Of a DNA stretch of 64,000 nt, positions 63,201 to 64,000 are shown piece by piece. Origin of the DNA: Myotis daubentonii (lineage: Eukaryota; Chordata; Mammalia; Chiroptera; Vespertilionidae). Positions within the stretch are counted from its first letter, which is position 1. Every line of letters starts with the position of its first letter. The position numbers and the translations under genes were made by a program. The DNA is taken from positions 32,429,341-32,493,340 of the forward strand of contig NC_081844.1 in NCBI RefSeq assembly GCF_963259705.1. Direction: 5' to 3'. The notes below the pieces were generated by a model, which was not told the DNA's origin, ran no database searches, and saw only the letters and a list, made by a program, of their open reading frames with translations.

Positions 63201-63747
63201 CTGCCCGGGGACTAATTTAGCCTACACACAAAGGGACTGGTGACAGAGAGAATCACAAGACGCTGTTCTCCGCGCGGTGCATGCCTTTTCTTGGGAAGCG
63301 TCTGGTTGACAAAGTCCCCAGACTTTTACAGCCCCCACAGTGCCACCAAAAGGCCCTCACGTGGCCGCCCTTTCCCACACTGGCCAGAGTGACCATGACC
63401 CTGGAGGAGCTGCAGGCACAGAAGAGGGGTTAGGGAGAGGCCCCGTGGTTGGAGACCTGGGGAACATCAGGGGTGAGGACAGAGGCAAAGGGTACCTGCT
63501 TGACCCCTGGCTGCTTGGGGCATCAAAGCGGTTTTGGGCCTGCCTTGTACTGAAATTCAAATGCCAGTGCAGCACCCATCTCTCTCTGTAGATCCGGTGA
63601 GCCTGCTGGGGGCTAGAGGTCAGCCCCATCCCAGCTGCTAGGGACACAGCGAAGAATGTGCCCGCCCTGACTTCATTCTCCTGGCATGTGCTGGCCACGC
63701 TGTGTGCACATTTCTGTAGAGTCGGCAGGGTCTCCCCTTGGCACTGC

Positions 63748-63925
63748 AGACGTTGGGGCGGAGTCGTTCTCTGCAGGGCCGTCTGGGCACTATGGGAGGC
63801 TGAGCCACACCCCTGCCCCCCACCCACTCAACACTAAGAGCAACCCCCCGTCCGGACAACCGCAGATGTTCCCAGACATCACCCAGTGTCCCCTGGGGGC
63901 AGGACTGCTTGGGGTGAGACCCCTG
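63748..63925 (-). mobile_element. MER5A hAT relic
   Basis: Antisense: ggggcggagtcgttctctgc, gggccgtctgggcactatgg, gaggctgagccacacccctg, acccactcaacactaagagc, gacaaccgcagatgttccca and cagtgtcccctgggggcagg. Confidence 0.87.
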
Positions 63926-64000
63926 TTCTGGGGCTTCTGTGACGTGGACTGTGGCACAAAGGTTACCCCCAGAGGTGTGCAGAGCCAAGGCCTTGTGCAC

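Larger units (their letters stand above)
62606..63747. other. Unassigned stretch with CpG cluster
   Basis: GC-rich with a CpG cluster around 63020-63120 and an AT-rich motif after it (separate entries). Frames on both strands overlap and lack domains. Confidence 0.4.

Noticed and set aside
3283..63925. CRISPR-like or satellite array from the repeated ~180-bp word
   Set aside because: Copies are scattered in both orientations with long unique gaps and match the dispersed MER5A element.

Overview
This window is vertebrate nuclear DNA from a bat, most likely a vespertilionid (Myotis, Eptesicus or a relative). The evidence is its mobile elements. It holds about 17 tRNA-derived Ves SINEs, seven HeliBat rolling-circle transposons (TC start, GGCCTCTAG end, a known hallmark of vespertilionid bats), and several young non-autonomous hAT elements, including two SPIN copies and an OC1-like copy, families known for horizontal transfer. 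Beneath these lies the usual placental-mammal layer: MER5A hAT relics, MaLR (MLT1-type) LTRs, decayed L1M/L1ME, MIR and L2. All identifications are from memory of consensus sequences; no search was run.

I can support no protein-coding host gene, tRNA, rRNA or other RNA gene. The only recognisable coding sequence is L1 ORF2 (reverse transcriptase and C-terminal parts) in truncated copies at 5.8-7.0, 14.4-15.3 and 16.1-17.0 kb, plus older fossils. The other long open frames lie in GC-rich unique or repeat DNA and show no family signature. The window therefore looks intergenic or deep-intronic.

Layout: 0-3 kb, an old L1 split by two head-to-tail HeliBats. 3-12 kb, MER5A copies, an nhAT, a truncated L1 inside a MER5A, and LTRs. 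12-17 kb, old L1, SPIN, an inverted L1 fragment pair, and a truncated L1 with clear target duplication. 17-22 kb, GC-rich DNA with four MER5A copies, an LTR and a second SPIN. 23-24 kb, a second HeliBat doublet inside a SINE tail. 27.3-27.8 kb, two different hAT families sharing one 8-bp target. 29-36 kb, nested SINEs in old L1s and a single HeliBat. 36-43 kb, old L1, LTRs, a tiny L1 tail and a short HeliBat. 43-57 kb, GC-rich DNA with MER5A copies, an AT-rich island and LTRs. 57-64 kb, a GC-shifted L1, a HeliBat with a 60-bp triplication, a MIR, an LTR and a small CpG cluster.

The most interesting signals concern how the mobile elements behave. Two HeliBat doublets each sit at a single A/T target. 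Three HeliBats carry or retain part of a palindrome whose arms match the CTCF core. Two HeliBats carry CCAAT plus YY1-like modules, one of them triplicated. Two unrelated hAT elements used the same target base for base. Eighteen MER5A copies lie in 64 kb.
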